The position numbers and the translations under genes are program-made. From Aliarcobacter cryaerophilus ATCC 43158 (lineage in GTDB: Bacteria; Campylobacterota; Campylobacteria; Campylobacterales; Arcobacteraceae), in NCBI RefSeq assembly GCF_003660105.1, contig NZ_CP032823.1:992001-1056000 (forward strand): DNA of 64,000 bases. Direction: 5' to 3'. This document shows, piece after piece, positions 17,287-25,344 of the stretch; the stretch's first letter is position 1; each line of letters begins with the position of its first letter. The notes beneath the pieces are model-generated. The model searched no databases and was not told where the DNA came from. It saw only the letters and a program-made list of their open reading frames with translations.

Positions 17287-17778
17287 ATGACTGATAAAAA
17301 TGTGATTGAAAAAGAGAAAAAAAAATTAAGACCAAATGTTGCAGCTATTATATTATCATCTAAATATCCAGCGAAGTGTGAGATTTTTATTGCTTCAAGA
17401 ACTGATATTCCAAATGCTTGGCAGTTTCCTCAAGGTGGAATTGATGATGGAGAAAATACAAAAGAGGCACTTCTTAGGGAGCTTGAAGAAGAGATTGGTA
17501 CAAAAGATATAGAAATAATAGCTGAATATCCAACTTGGGTCTCTTATCTTTTTCCTCCTGTAATTGCTCAAAAGATGTATCCTTATGATGGTCAAAAACA
17601 AAAATACTATTTAGTAAAACTAAAAAAAGATGCAAAAATAAATATAAATACTGAAATTCCAGAGTTTAGTGAATATAAGTTTGTATCTTTAAAAGAAGTT
17701 TATGAACATATAACTTTTTTTAAAAGAACTGTTTACAAGCAAGTTCTAAAGTATTTTAAAGATGAGGGATATATTTAA
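17287..17778 (+). CDS. rppH: RNA pyrophosphohydrolase (Nudix)
   Basis: A 163-residue Nudix hydrolase. The box G-x5-E-x7-R-E-x-x-E-E-x-G runs from residue 50 to about 72. The flanking W-Q-F-P-Q-G-G segment and the overall length are typical of RppH/NudH. It converts 5' triphosphate RNA ends to monophosphate (RppH) and hydrolyses dinucleoside polyphosphates (NudH activity). ATG follows AAGGAAAAAT. It heads the run rppH-lysC-hobA-holB-folP, an order I recall from Campylobacter jejuni, and transcription starts in a short divergent gap shared with hemW. Confidence 0.9.
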   Translation: MTDKNVIEKEKKKLRPNVAAIILSSKYPAKCEIFIASRTDIPNAWQFPQGGIDDGENTKEALLRELEEEIGTKDIEIIAEYPTWVSYLFPPVIAQKMYPYDGQKQKYYLVKLKKDAKININTEIPEFSEYKFVSLKEVYEHITFFKRTVYKQVLKYFKDEGYI

Positions 17779-17798
17779 AAAAAGGATAAGTAAATTAG

Positions 17799-19010
17799 AT
17801 GTTAAAAGTTTTAAAATTTGGTGGAACAAGTGTCGGAACACTTGATAGAATTGCAAATGTTGCACAGATTATTAAAAAGATAAGAGATGAAGGTCATGAT
17901 GTTATAGCTATTGTTTCTGCTATGAGTGGTGAAACAAACAAGTTAATAGAATATGCTGAATACTATACAAAAACTCCTGATTTAAAAGAGATGGATATGC
18001 TTTTAAGTTCAGGAGAGAGAGTAACTTCAGCTTTGTTATCTATTGCTTTAAATAGTATTGGTTACAAAACTATTTCTATGACAGGACGTGAAGCTGGAAT
18101 TATGACAACAGATACTCACACAAAAGCAAAGATAGAAAAAATAGATACACAAAAGATGAAAAGTGCTTTAAGTGAAGGAAATATTATTATAGTTGCTGGA
18201 TTTCAAGGAGTTACACTTGATGGTTCAAGAGTTACAACTTTAGGTCGAGGTGGAAGTGATTTATCTGCTGTTGCAATTGCTGGTGCTATAAAAGCTGATG
18301 TTTGTGAAATTTATACTGATGTTGATGGTATTTATACAACAGATCCTAGAATTGAGCCAAAAGCTAAAAAGTTAGAAAAAATATCTTATGATGAAATGTT
18401 GGAACTTGCAAGTCTTGGTGCAAAAGTATTACAAAATAGATCAGTTGAAATGGCAAAAAAATTAAATGTAAATCTAGTATCAAGAAGTAGTTTTACACCC
18501 AATGTAGAGGGAACTTTAATAACAAATGAAGAGGAAATTATGGAAAAACCAATAGTAAGTGGAATAGCTTTAGATAAAAATCAAGTAAGAGTTGGAATGT
18601 ATGGTGTTGTTGATAAACCAGGTGTTGCTAGTGCAATTTTTACGGCTCTTGCAGATGCAAATATAAATGTTGATATGATTGTTCAAACAAGAGGACTTGA
18701 TGGAACAACTGATTTAGATTTTACAATTCCTACGACAGATTTAGAGATTTGTAAAAAAGTTATGGAGCAATTTAGACCTCAAGCAAAAAATATAGATTAC
18801 AATGAAGCAATTTGTAAAGTTTCTATTGTTGGAGTTGGTATGAAATCAAATACTGGAGTTGCTTCAAAAGCATTTACAGCTATGGCGAATGAGAATATTA
18901 ATATTAGAATTATATCTACAAGTGAGATTAAAATCTCTATGATTATTGATGAAAAATATGCAGAGTTAGCTGTAAGAGCTTTACACGACGCATACGAACT
19001 GGACAAATAG
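17799..19010 (+). CDS. lysC: Aspartokinase
   Basis: A 403-residue aspartate kinase: N-terminal amino-acid kinase domain opening with KFGGTSVG (residues 6-13), then GRGGSD in the nucleotide site, and two C-terminal ACT domains (about 265-400) that sense lysine and/or threonine. It phosphorylates aspartate, the first step toward lysine, diaminopimelate, threonine and methionine. It ends one base before the TTG start of hobA. A meso-diaminopimelate dehydrogenase gene elsewhere in the window (31916-32896) concerns the same pathway. Confidence 0.95.
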   Translation: MLKVLKFGGTSVGTLDRIANVAQIIKKIRDEGHDVIAIVSAMSGETNKLIEYAEYYTKTPDLKEMDMLLSSGERVTSALLSIALNSIGYKTISMTGREAGIMTTDTHTKAKIEKIDTQKMKSALSEGNIIIVAGFQGVTLDGSRVTTLGRGGSDLSAVAIAGAIKADVCEIYTDVDGIYTTDPRIEPKAKKLEKISYDEMLELASLGAKVLQNRSVEMAKKLNVNLVSRSSFTPNVEGTLITNEEEIMEKPIVSGIALDKNQVRVGMYGVVDKPGVASAIFTALADANINVDMIVQTRGLDGTTDLDFTIPTTDLEICKKVMEQFRPQAKNIDYNEAICKVSIVGVGMKSNTGVASKAFTAMANENINIRIISTSEIKISMIIDEKYAELAVRALHDAYELDK

Positions 19011-19011
19011 T

Positions 19012-19563
19012 TTGCAAGAGTTTTTAAATTGGACAGTTGATACAATTAGGGAAGATAAGCTTTTATCTCCTTGGTTGGAAGAAAAAAAGTTTGAATGGGC
19101 TCCATTAGTATCAAAAAATGTTACTAACATTTTAGATAAAAGTTACTCTATTTTGATTATAACAGATAAAGAGAGAGAATGGTTTTCAAGCTACATTTTA
19201 TCTAATATAAACTCTTCAAAACTCAATAGACCTTTTTTGCCATTTTATGATTTTAGTTCATTTTACAAAAATCTTGATCATATAAAATCAGAAGATGATA
19301 TTTCAAATATTAAAGATATGCTGAAAATATCTTTTCCAAATGGATATTGTTTTTGGTATATTGGGAAAAGTCAAGACAATAGATCTACACTTGCAAAAAT
19401 TACAAAAAGCTCTTTTTTGTGGATTTTTGATGAAGAGCGACAAGGCTCTTTAAACTTAAAATCAAATGATGATGGACTAGATATGAAACTTCTTCAAATG
19501 TTTAGATTGTACAACAAAACTTTAAGTGCAGCACTTTTTGCAAACATAAATGTAGAGAGTTAA
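19012..19563 (+). CDS. hobA: DnaA-binding replication initiation factor HobA
   Basis: A 183-residue protein matching HobA of Helicobacter and Campylobacter in length and in its blocks (WFSSYILSNIN, SFLWIFDEE, and LLQMFRLYN near the end). HobA forms a tetramer that binds DnaA and organises it on oriC, the functional counterpart of DiaA. The start is TTG, one base after the lysC stop, with the RBS inside lysC, so translation is probably coupled. This gene is one of the strongest markers for Campylobacterota in the window. Confidence 0.88.
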   Translation: MQEFLNWTVDTIREDKLLSPWLEEKKFEWAPLVSKNVTNILDKSYSILIITDKEREWFSSYILSNINSSKLNRPFLPFYDFSSFYKNLDHIKSEDDISNIKDMLKISFPNGYCFWYIGKSQDNRSTLAKITKSSFLWIFDEERQGSLNLKSNDDGLDMKLLQMFRLYNKTLSAALFANINVES

Positions 19564-19565
19564 TC

Positions 19566-20189
19566 TTGGAAATAGTTACAAACTCTTCAATCTTTATTGT
19601 AAATAGTATAGAAGATAGTTTAAGCAAAATTCTAGCTGTTTATCCTACTCATCAAACAAGAGTTATAAAAAATGAAGAGAAAGATGAGTTTCAAATAGAA
19701 CAAGCAAATAAAACTCTAAAAGAGTCATATATCGCATCAAATGAGACAAAATATCTCTTTTTATGTGGTGCTACATTTAGAGTTGAAGCACAAAATGCTC
19801 TTTTGAAAATTTTAGAAGAGCCACCAAAGAATATAGTTTTTATTCTTTTAGTTTCTTCTAAAAATTCACTACTTCCAACAATTTATTCAAGATTACCATA
19901 TAAAAATCTTAAAAAAGTTGTGAATAAAGATGATATTGAGCTAAATATAAAAAAATTAGATTTAAAAGATATATACACTTTTATAAAAAATAGTCAAAAA
20001 ATTACAAAAAATGAAGCTATAAATATTGTTGAAACTATTTTAATAAAAGCAAACAAAGAAAATATAAAATTTAATCAAAAAGAGTTAGATGTATTTTTTA
20101 AATCTATAAAACTTTTGGAGCTAAATTCAAAACCAACTACAGTTTTAACTTATCTTCTTTTATCTATTTTAGAAAAAGAGTCAAAATGA
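19566..20189 (+). CDS. holB: DNA polymerase III subunit delta' (short form)
   Basis: A 207-residue clamp-loader-like protein. The segment FLCGATFRVEAQNALLKILEEPPKN is diagnostic of the HolB/DnaX core: Q-N-A-L-L-K-x-L-E-E-P-P is present, while a P-loop is absent, as expected for delta'. The family is normally about 300 residues; this is a short form like the one I recall from Campylobacter. The start is TTG two bases after hobA, and the end overlaps folP by 4 bases. Confidence 0.85.
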   Translation: MEIVTNSSIFIVNSIEDSLSKILAVYPTHQTRVIKNEEKDEFQIEQANKTLKESYIASNETKYLFLCGATFRVEAQNALLKILEEPPKNIVFILLVSSKNSLLPTIYSRLPYKNLKKVVNKDDIELNIKKLDLKDIYTFIKNSQKITKNEAINIVETILIKANKENIKFNQKELDVFFKSIKLLELNSKPTTVLTYLLLSILEKESK

Positions 20190-21325
20190 AAGTATCTAAA
20201 CTATCTTTAGCTGATACAAAAACATTTTTAAGTAATTTAAAATGTGATAAAAGTGGTGTTGCTATTATGTCAAAAAAAGCAAAAATTCATACGCTTTTTA
20301 TAAAAAATTTGCATGTAGGTGCTGCTAATATATTAAAGCAAGATGCTTTATCTATTGGCGCTGATTTAGCTGTTCCAGAAGGTGTAATAATAGCAAAAGA
20401 CAAGTTTGTGAATGCACTACTTATAGGTTCTACAAAACATTTCGAAATACTTTCACGAAAAGAGTTATCACAACCTTTTGGGCTTAAAGAGTTGGCTAAA
20501 ATCCTAAAAGATTTTACAAAAGAAATAAATACTTCTACCAAAATAATGGGTGTTTTAAATGCAAATGAAGACTCTTTTTTTAAAAATAGTAGATTTGATA
20601 ACTCAAGTGCTTCACAAAGAATAGAACAAATGATAGAAGATGGTGTAGATATTATAGATATTGGTGCTGTTTCAAGCCGTCCTGGAAGTTTACCAATTAG
20701 TTGTGATGAAGAGCTTGAAAGAGTAAAAAATATAGTCCAAACAATATATAAAAATAGATATTTTGAAAAAGTTGATTTTTCTATTGATTCTTTTTCTCCA
20801 AAAGTTATTGATTTTGTTTTAAATCATGGTTTTAAAATAGTTAATGATATAACAGGATTACAAGATGATGAAGTTTGTAAATTAGCTTCAGTATACAAAG
20901 CACAAGTTATAATAATGCATATGCAAAAAGACCAAACAACTATGCAAAATAATCCTTCTTATGAAGATATTATGGTTGAAATTGATGATTTTTTTAAAAA
21001 TAGAATCCAAAAGGCTAAGAGTTTCGGTATAGATGATATTGTCTTAGATGTTGGAATTGGTTTTGGAAAAACATTAGAGCATAATCTACTTTTACTTAAA
21101 AATTTAGAACATTTTAAGCATTTTGGATATGAACTTCTAATTGGAGCTAGTAGAAAATCTATGATAAATATGATTACACCTAGCGAAATCGAAAATAGGC
21201 TTCCTGGAACTTTGGCTATACATCTTGAATCTTTAAGATATGGTGCTAGTATTATACGATGTCATGACGTAAAAGAGCATTTTCAAGCAATTAAAGTTTT
21301 TGAAGCTATAGAAAATATAAATTAA
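20186..21325 (+). CDS. folP: Dihydropteroate synthase with N-terminal extension
   Basis: A 379-residue protein whose C-terminal two-thirds (about 118-379) is a standard dihydropteroate synthase TIM barrel: the pterin site I-D-I-G-A-V-S-S-R-P-G, then V-N-D-I-T-G, D-V-G-I-G-F-G-K-T and L-I-G-A-S-R-K-S. It joins p-aminobenzoate to the pterin diphosphate in folate synthesis and is the sulfonamide target. The first 110 residues are an extension not present in E. coli FolP (282 residues). I believe such an extension is usual in Campylobacterota. The start overlaps holB by 4 bases. Confidence 0.92.
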   Translation: MKVSKLSLADTKTFLSNLKCDKSGVAIMSKKAKIHTLFIKNLHVGAANILKQDALSIGADLAVPEGVIIAKDKFVNALLIGSTKHFEILSRKELSQPFGLKELAKILKDFTKEINTSTKIMGVLNANEDSFFKNSRFDNSSASQRIEQMIEDGVDIIDIGAVSSRPGSLPISCDEELERVKNIVQTIYKNRYFEKVDFSIDSFSPKVIDFVLNHGFKIVNDITGLQDDEVCKLASVYKAQVIIMHMQKDQTTMQNNPSYEDIMVEIDDFFKNRIQKAKSFGIDDIVLDVGIGFGKTLEHNLLLLKNLEHFKHFGYELLIGASRKSMINMITPSEIENRLPGTLAIHLESLRYGASIIRCHDVKEHFQAIKVFEAIENIN

Positions 21326-21328
21326 GAC

Positions 21329-22033
21329 TCAATTTCTAAACTCAATTCTTAATAAATCATCTCTTATTTTATCTTTTTCTAAAATCTTTTTTTGAGTAAT
21401 ATTTCCAATATTTGTAGCAGTTTGTAAAAAGTTTTGTACATAATAAATACTATTATATCCTAAACAATAAAGTGTCTCTATAATTTTATTTATATCTTCA
21501 AAGTCTAATAAATCGGCATTTACAGTAGTTCGTACTTCAAAATTAAAATTTATACTTAAGAGGTGTTTTATTGTATTTATAATACTTTCATAACTATTTT
21601 TTTGAGTTACAATCTTAAACTTTTCTTTTGGAGCTTTGAAATCTAAAGATATAAAATCTATAAGGTTTTTTGAGATTAAATCTTTTATAATTTTGGTATT
21701 TATTCCATTTGTATCTAGTTTTATTTTAAATCCTAGTTTTCTAACTTCTTTACAAAAAGGTTCTAAGTTATGCATTGTAGCTTCTCCACCACTTAAAACA
21801 ACTGCACTTAAAAGCCCAACTCTAGATTTTAAAAACTCCAAAATATCATTATGAGAATAAAATCCTTGTTTAGAAAAAACTATATTATCATTATAACAAT
21901 AGCTACACAGCAAGTTACAAGAAATATGCCAGACTATACAAGATATTTCATCTTGATAGTCTGTTGTTGTAAATTTTGTAAAACTATAAACAATCTTTTT
22001 GTTCAACAAATTTAACTCTTTGTTTATGTTCAC
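21329..22033 (-). CDS. nrdG: Anaerobic ribonucleotide reductase activase (radical SAM)
   Basis: A 234-residue radical SAM protein with C39-x3-C43-x2-C46 (CNLLCSYC). It is the activating enzyme that places the glycyl radical on class III ribonucleotide reductase. The annotated start is GTG at 22033, but AAGG directly abuts it. A TTG at codon 9 or 10, with AAAGAG about 7 bases upstream, is an equally good start. Its 5' end overlaps the small glycyl-radical ORF (21984-22148) by 50 bases in another frame, implying tight co-translation with it and nrdD. Confidence 0.87.
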   Translation of the reverse strand: MNINKELNLLNKKIVYSFTKFTTTDYQDEISCIVWHISCNLLCSYCYNDNIVFSKQGFYSHNDILEFLKSRVGLLSAVVLSGGEATMHNLEPFCKEVRKLGFKIKLDTNGINTKIIKDLISKNLIDFISLDFKAPKEKFKIVTQKNSYESIINTIKHLLSINFNFEVRTTVNADLLDFEDINKIIETLYCLGYNSIYYVQNFLQTATNIGNITQKKILEKDKIRDDLLRIEFRN

Positions 22034-22148
22034 CTTTTTTCCCTATATTAAAACTTTCAACTGGTCTATGATAACCCATAACCCTAGTATATACTATACA
22101 TTTAGTTCTTTTTTCTATATTTTTCTCAAGCAATCTTGTTTTTTCCAT
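21984..22148 (-). CDS. Small glycyl-radical-domain protein (detached NrdD C-terminus)
   Basis: A 54-codon ORF, ATG at 22148 to TAG at 21984. Its middle reads T-R22-V-M-G25-Y26-H-R-P-V, followed by F-N-I-G-K-K-G-E and a final Q-R-V-K-F. That is the C-terminal signature of class III ribonucleotide reductases, in which RVxGY carries the radical glycine and is followed by FN-x-GK-x-E-x(4-5)-R. The preceding nrdD ORF stops just before this segment. The ORF is in the +1 frame relative to nrdD, overlaps it by 23 bases and overlaps nrdG by 50. AAGGA about 8-9 bases before the ATG would allow independent translation. Predicted radical residue: G25. A one-base assembly or sequencing error in the A6 run at 22139-22144 is the main alternative. 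Confidence 0.78.
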   Translation of the reverse strand: MEKTRLLEKNIEKRTKCIVYTRVMGYHRPVESFNIGKKGEHKQRVKFVEQKDCL

Positions 22149-24243
22149 CTTCTAATTCCTTTTTTAAAATTTCATCATCACATTTTGGACAATACTCATA
22201 TTCTCCGACTAAATAGCCATGAATAGGGCAAACTGAAAAAAGTGGAGTAATTGTAATATATGGTAATCTAAAGTTTGAGATTACATTTTTTACCATCTTC
22301 TTACAAGCTTCACTACTTGATATTTTTTCTTTCATATACAAGTGTAAAACTGTTCCACCAGTATATTTACACTGTAAATCATCTTGTAATGTAAGAGCTT
22401 CAAAAGGATCATCTGTAAAATCAACTGGTAGCTGAGATGAGTTTGTATAATAAATATTCTTCCCAAAACCTGCTTGAATAATATCTTTGTATCTTTTTAT
22501 ATCCTCTTTTGCAAACCTATACGTTGTACCTTCAGCTGGAGTTGCTTCAAGATTGTATAAATTTCCAGTTCTTTCTTGATATTCAAGCATCTTAGCTCTC
22601 ATAAAATCTAACAAATCCATAGTAAACTCTATACCTTTCTCATTTGATAAATCTATATCTTCATCAATAAAAAAGTTTTTTAACATTTCATTTATACCAT
22701 TTACTCCAATAGTTGAAAAGTGGTTGTTAAAGTGTGGTAAATACCTTTTTGTATAAGGATAAAGACCTCTATCATACATCTCTTGTACAAAAATTCTCTT
22801 TTTTTCTAAGCTATCTTTTGCTAAATCCATAAGCTCTTCAACTCTTGCATAGAGTCCTTTTGTATCATTTTTATATAAATATCCAAGCCTTGCCATATTT
22901 ATAGTAACAACTCCAATACTTCCAGTCATTTCAGCACTTCCAAAAAGTCCACCACCTCGTTTTAAAAGCTCTCTTAAATCAAGTTGTAATCTACAACACA
23001 TACTTCTTACATGTCCTGGTTTATATGCCTCTTCATTTGCTATTTTATTCCCCAATTTATCTTTTTTGTATTGGCTTCCTATAAAATTTTGAAAATAGCT
23101 ACTTCCTATTTTTGCTGTATTTTCAAATAAAATATCTGTATTTTCTCCATCCCAGTCAAAATCTTCAGTTATATTTACAGTTGGGATTGGAAAAGTAAAT
23201 GGTTGTCCTGTTTTATCACCTTGTGTCATAATTTCATAGTAAGCTCTGTTTATTTGATTCATCTCTTTTTGAAAATGTTTGTATGTAAGCTCTTCAAAAG
23301 AAGAAACACCCCTACTTTTTGCAATTTTTAAAAGCTCATCATCTTTTAAATTTTTAAACAGATGTTTTTGATTTCGTGTTGGTATTTGCTCTTTTAAATC
23401 AGTAGGAACTGTCCAATCAATAGTTATATTTGTAAATGGGCTTTGTCCCCATCGTGCTGGAACATTTAGATTATAAACAAAGCTTCTTATAGCTTTTTTT
23501 ATATCTTTGTAATCAAGTTTATCTTTAAATACATAAGGCGCTAAGTATGTATCAAAAGAGCTAAATGCTTGAGCTCCTGCCCACTCACTTTGAAGTATTC
23601 CTAAAAAATTTGCCATCTGTCCCAAAGCTTCTCTAAAATGATTAGGAGCAGAACTTTCAACTCTTCCTCTTACTTCATTAAATCCCTCATCGAGTAAAAC
23701 CCTCAAACTCCATCCCGCACAATAAGCACTTAGACAATCTAAATCATGAATATGAATATCAGCATTTCTGTGGGCATATCCTTGCTCTTTAGTATAAATT
23801 TTATCAAGCCAATAGTTTGCTATTAATTTTCCAGCACTATTGTTTATAAGTCCAGCATGAGAGTATCCTGTATTTGAATTTGCTTTTATTCTCCAATCTT
23901 CGCCATTTATATACTCTTGTATAGTTTGAGTCGAGTTTACATAAGTTGTATCACTATTTAATCCTAAAATCTGCTCTCTTTGAATTTTATGAAGGTGTCT
24001 ATAAAGCATAAAACTCTTCATAACATCGAAATATTCACTTTTAAAAAACTCTTTTTCTATTAAATCTTGAATATCTTCAACAGCTTTTAGATTTTTAGAT
24101 TTTATCTCAAATAAAACTGAAAAATATATTGATTTATCATAAATAGTATTTACACTTTTAAATGCTTTTTTTATAGCATCCTCTATTTTAAAAGCTTCAA
24201 ATTTCTCTTTTTTCCCATCTCTTTTTAAAATCTCTATTTGCAT
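22126..24243 (-). CDS. nrdD: Anaerobic (class III) ribonucleoside-triphosphate reductase, large part lacking the glycyl-radical tail
   Basis: A 705-residue protein. An N-terminal ATP-cone (about 1-90, opening MQIEILKRDGKKEKFE) is followed by the catalytic barrel with HIHDLD and AYCAGWS, where class III enzymes hold a catalytic cysteine region. The C-terminus has a zinc-type motif C672-x2-H675 ... C685-x2-C688 and ends 17 residues later, without the RVxGY glycyl-radical loop found at this place in other NrdD proteins. That loop is encoded by the overlapping ORF 21984-22148. NrdD makes dNTPs anaerobically, usually with formate as reductant. Promoter elements should lie in 24244-24414. Confidence 0.9.
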   Translation of the reverse strand: MQIEILKRDGKKEKFEAFKIEDAIKKAFKSVNTIYDKSIYFSVLFEIKSKNLKAVEDIQDLIEKEFFKSEYFDVMKSFMLYRHLHKIQREQILGLNSDTTYVNSTQTIQEYINGEDWRIKANSNTGYSHAGLINNSAGKLIANYWLDKIYTKEQGYAHRNADIHIHDLDCLSAYCAGWSLRVLLDEGFNEVRGRVESSAPNHFREALGQMANFLGILQSEWAGAQAFSSFDTYLAPYVFKDKLDYKDIKKAIRSFVYNLNVPARWGQSPFTNITIDWTVPTDLKEQIPTRNQKHLFKNLKDDELLKIAKSRGVSSFEELTYKHFQKEMNQINRAYYEIMTQGDKTGQPFTFPIPTVNITEDFDWDGENTDILFENTAKIGSSYFQNFIGSQYKKDKLGNKIANEEAYKPGHVRSMCCRLQLDLRELLKRGGGLFGSAEMTGSIGVVTINMARLGYLYKNDTKGLYARVEELMDLAKDSLEKKRIFVQEMYDRGLYPYTKRYLPHFNNHFSTIGVNGINEMLKNFFIDEDIDLSNEKGIEFTMDLLDFMRAKMLEYQERTGNLYNLEATPAEGTTYRFAKEDIKRYKDIIQAGFGKNIYYTNSSQLPVDFTDDPFEALTLQDDLQCKYTGGTVLHLYMKEKISSSEACKKMVKNVISNFRLPYITITPLFSVCPIHGYLVGEYEYCPKCDDEILKKELEDGKNKIA

Positions 24244-24414
24244 AGCTTATTCCTTTTTTCTAATCTCTGGAAGTTTAAAAGAGTTTTTCTTAATTACTTG
24301 TAATATAAAAAGTCACAAAAGTGTTATTTTAAGGCTATTAGCTTATTTTCTTTAAGTGTTTGTAAAGATAAATTAACTAAAATATTGGCTTTTAATCCAT
24401 ATAAGGAAAATATT

Positions 24415-25344
24415 ATGAGACACTTCTTAAGTTTATTAGACTTCTCAAAAGATGAAATTTTAGAAATTCTTCAATTATCAAAACAGATTAAAGATGAGAC
24501 AAAAAAAAGAGTTTTTAAAGAGTATATGCCTAAAAAAGTTTTAGGTATGATTTTTGAAAAAAGCTCTACGAGAACAAGAGTATCTTTTGAAACTGGTATC
24601 TATCAACTAGGTGGTGTGGGGCTTTTTCTTTCATCAAATGATATTCAGTTAGGTCGTGGTGAACCTATGAAAGATACTGCTAGAGTAATATCGAGAATGG
24701 TTGATATGGTAATGATTAGAACTTTTGAGCAAGAAAAACTTGAAGAGTTTGCTTCATACTCAAAAGTTCCTGTTATAAATGGGCTTACTGATAAATATCA
24801 CCCTATTCAGCTAATGGCTGATTATCTTACTATTATGGAAGAAGGACTTGATAAAAATTTAGTCGTATCATATGTTGGAGATGGAAATAATATGGCACAC
24901 TCATGGCTAAATTTAGCAGCAAAACTTGGATTTGAGCTTAGAATTGCTACTCCAAAGAATTATCAAGTAGATAGTAAAATTTTAAAAACTGCTTTAGAAG
25001 AAGCTTCAAAAAGTGGTGCAAAAATTACAATTTATTTTGATCCAAAAGAGGCTATAAAAGACTCAACTGTTGTTACAACTGATACTTGGATATCTATGGG
25101 ACAAGAGTCAGAAAAAGAGAAAAGAGTAAAAGATTTTTCTGGATATATGGTTGATGAAAATATGATGAAATTAGCAAAAGAAAATGCAATATTTCTACAC
25201 TGTTTACCTGCGTATAGAGATTATGAAGTTAGTGAAAAGGTACTTGAAGGAAGCCAAAGTAGAGTTTTCCAAGAGGCTGAAAATAGACTTCATGCACAAA
25301 AAGGTATTATGGTTTGGCTTGATAAAAAAAGAGATGAGAAATAA
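24415..25344 (+). CDS. argF: Ornithine carbamoyltransferase
   Basis: A 309-residue enzyme of arginine synthesis, making citrulline from ornithine and carbamoyl phosphate. I choose ATG 24415, with AAGGA 8 bases upstream, over an in-frame TTG at 24385. Carbamoyl phosphate is bound by S51-T-R-T-R55, and the ornithine site H-C-L-P near residue 260 is intact. Length is normal. Its stop is directly followed by the ATG of hemN, so both are in one transcript. Another arginine gene (argD-like) is at 29816-30988, in a separate unit. Confidence 0.94.
   Translation: MRHFLSLLDFSKDEILEILQLSKQIKDETKKRVFKEYMPKKVLGMIFEKSSTRTRVSFETGIYQLGGVGLFLSSNDIQLGRGEPMKDTARVISRMVDMVMIRTFEQEKLEEFASYSKVPVINGLTDKYHPIQLMADYLTIMEEGLDKNLVVSYVGDGNNMAHSWLNLAAKLGFELRIATPKNYQVDSKILKTALEEASKSGAKITIYFDPKEAIKDSTVVTTDTWISMGQESEKEKRVKDFSGYMVDENMMKLAKENAIFLHCLPAYRDYEVSEKVLEGSQSRVFQEAENRLHAQKGIMVWLDKKRDEK

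Noticed and set aside
22138-22144. A-AAA-AAC, a classical -1 frameshift heptamer, in the zero frame near the end of nrdD
   Set aside because: The -1 frame after it stops within eight codons. The glycyl-radical ORF is in the +1 frame, so this slippery site does not lead into it.
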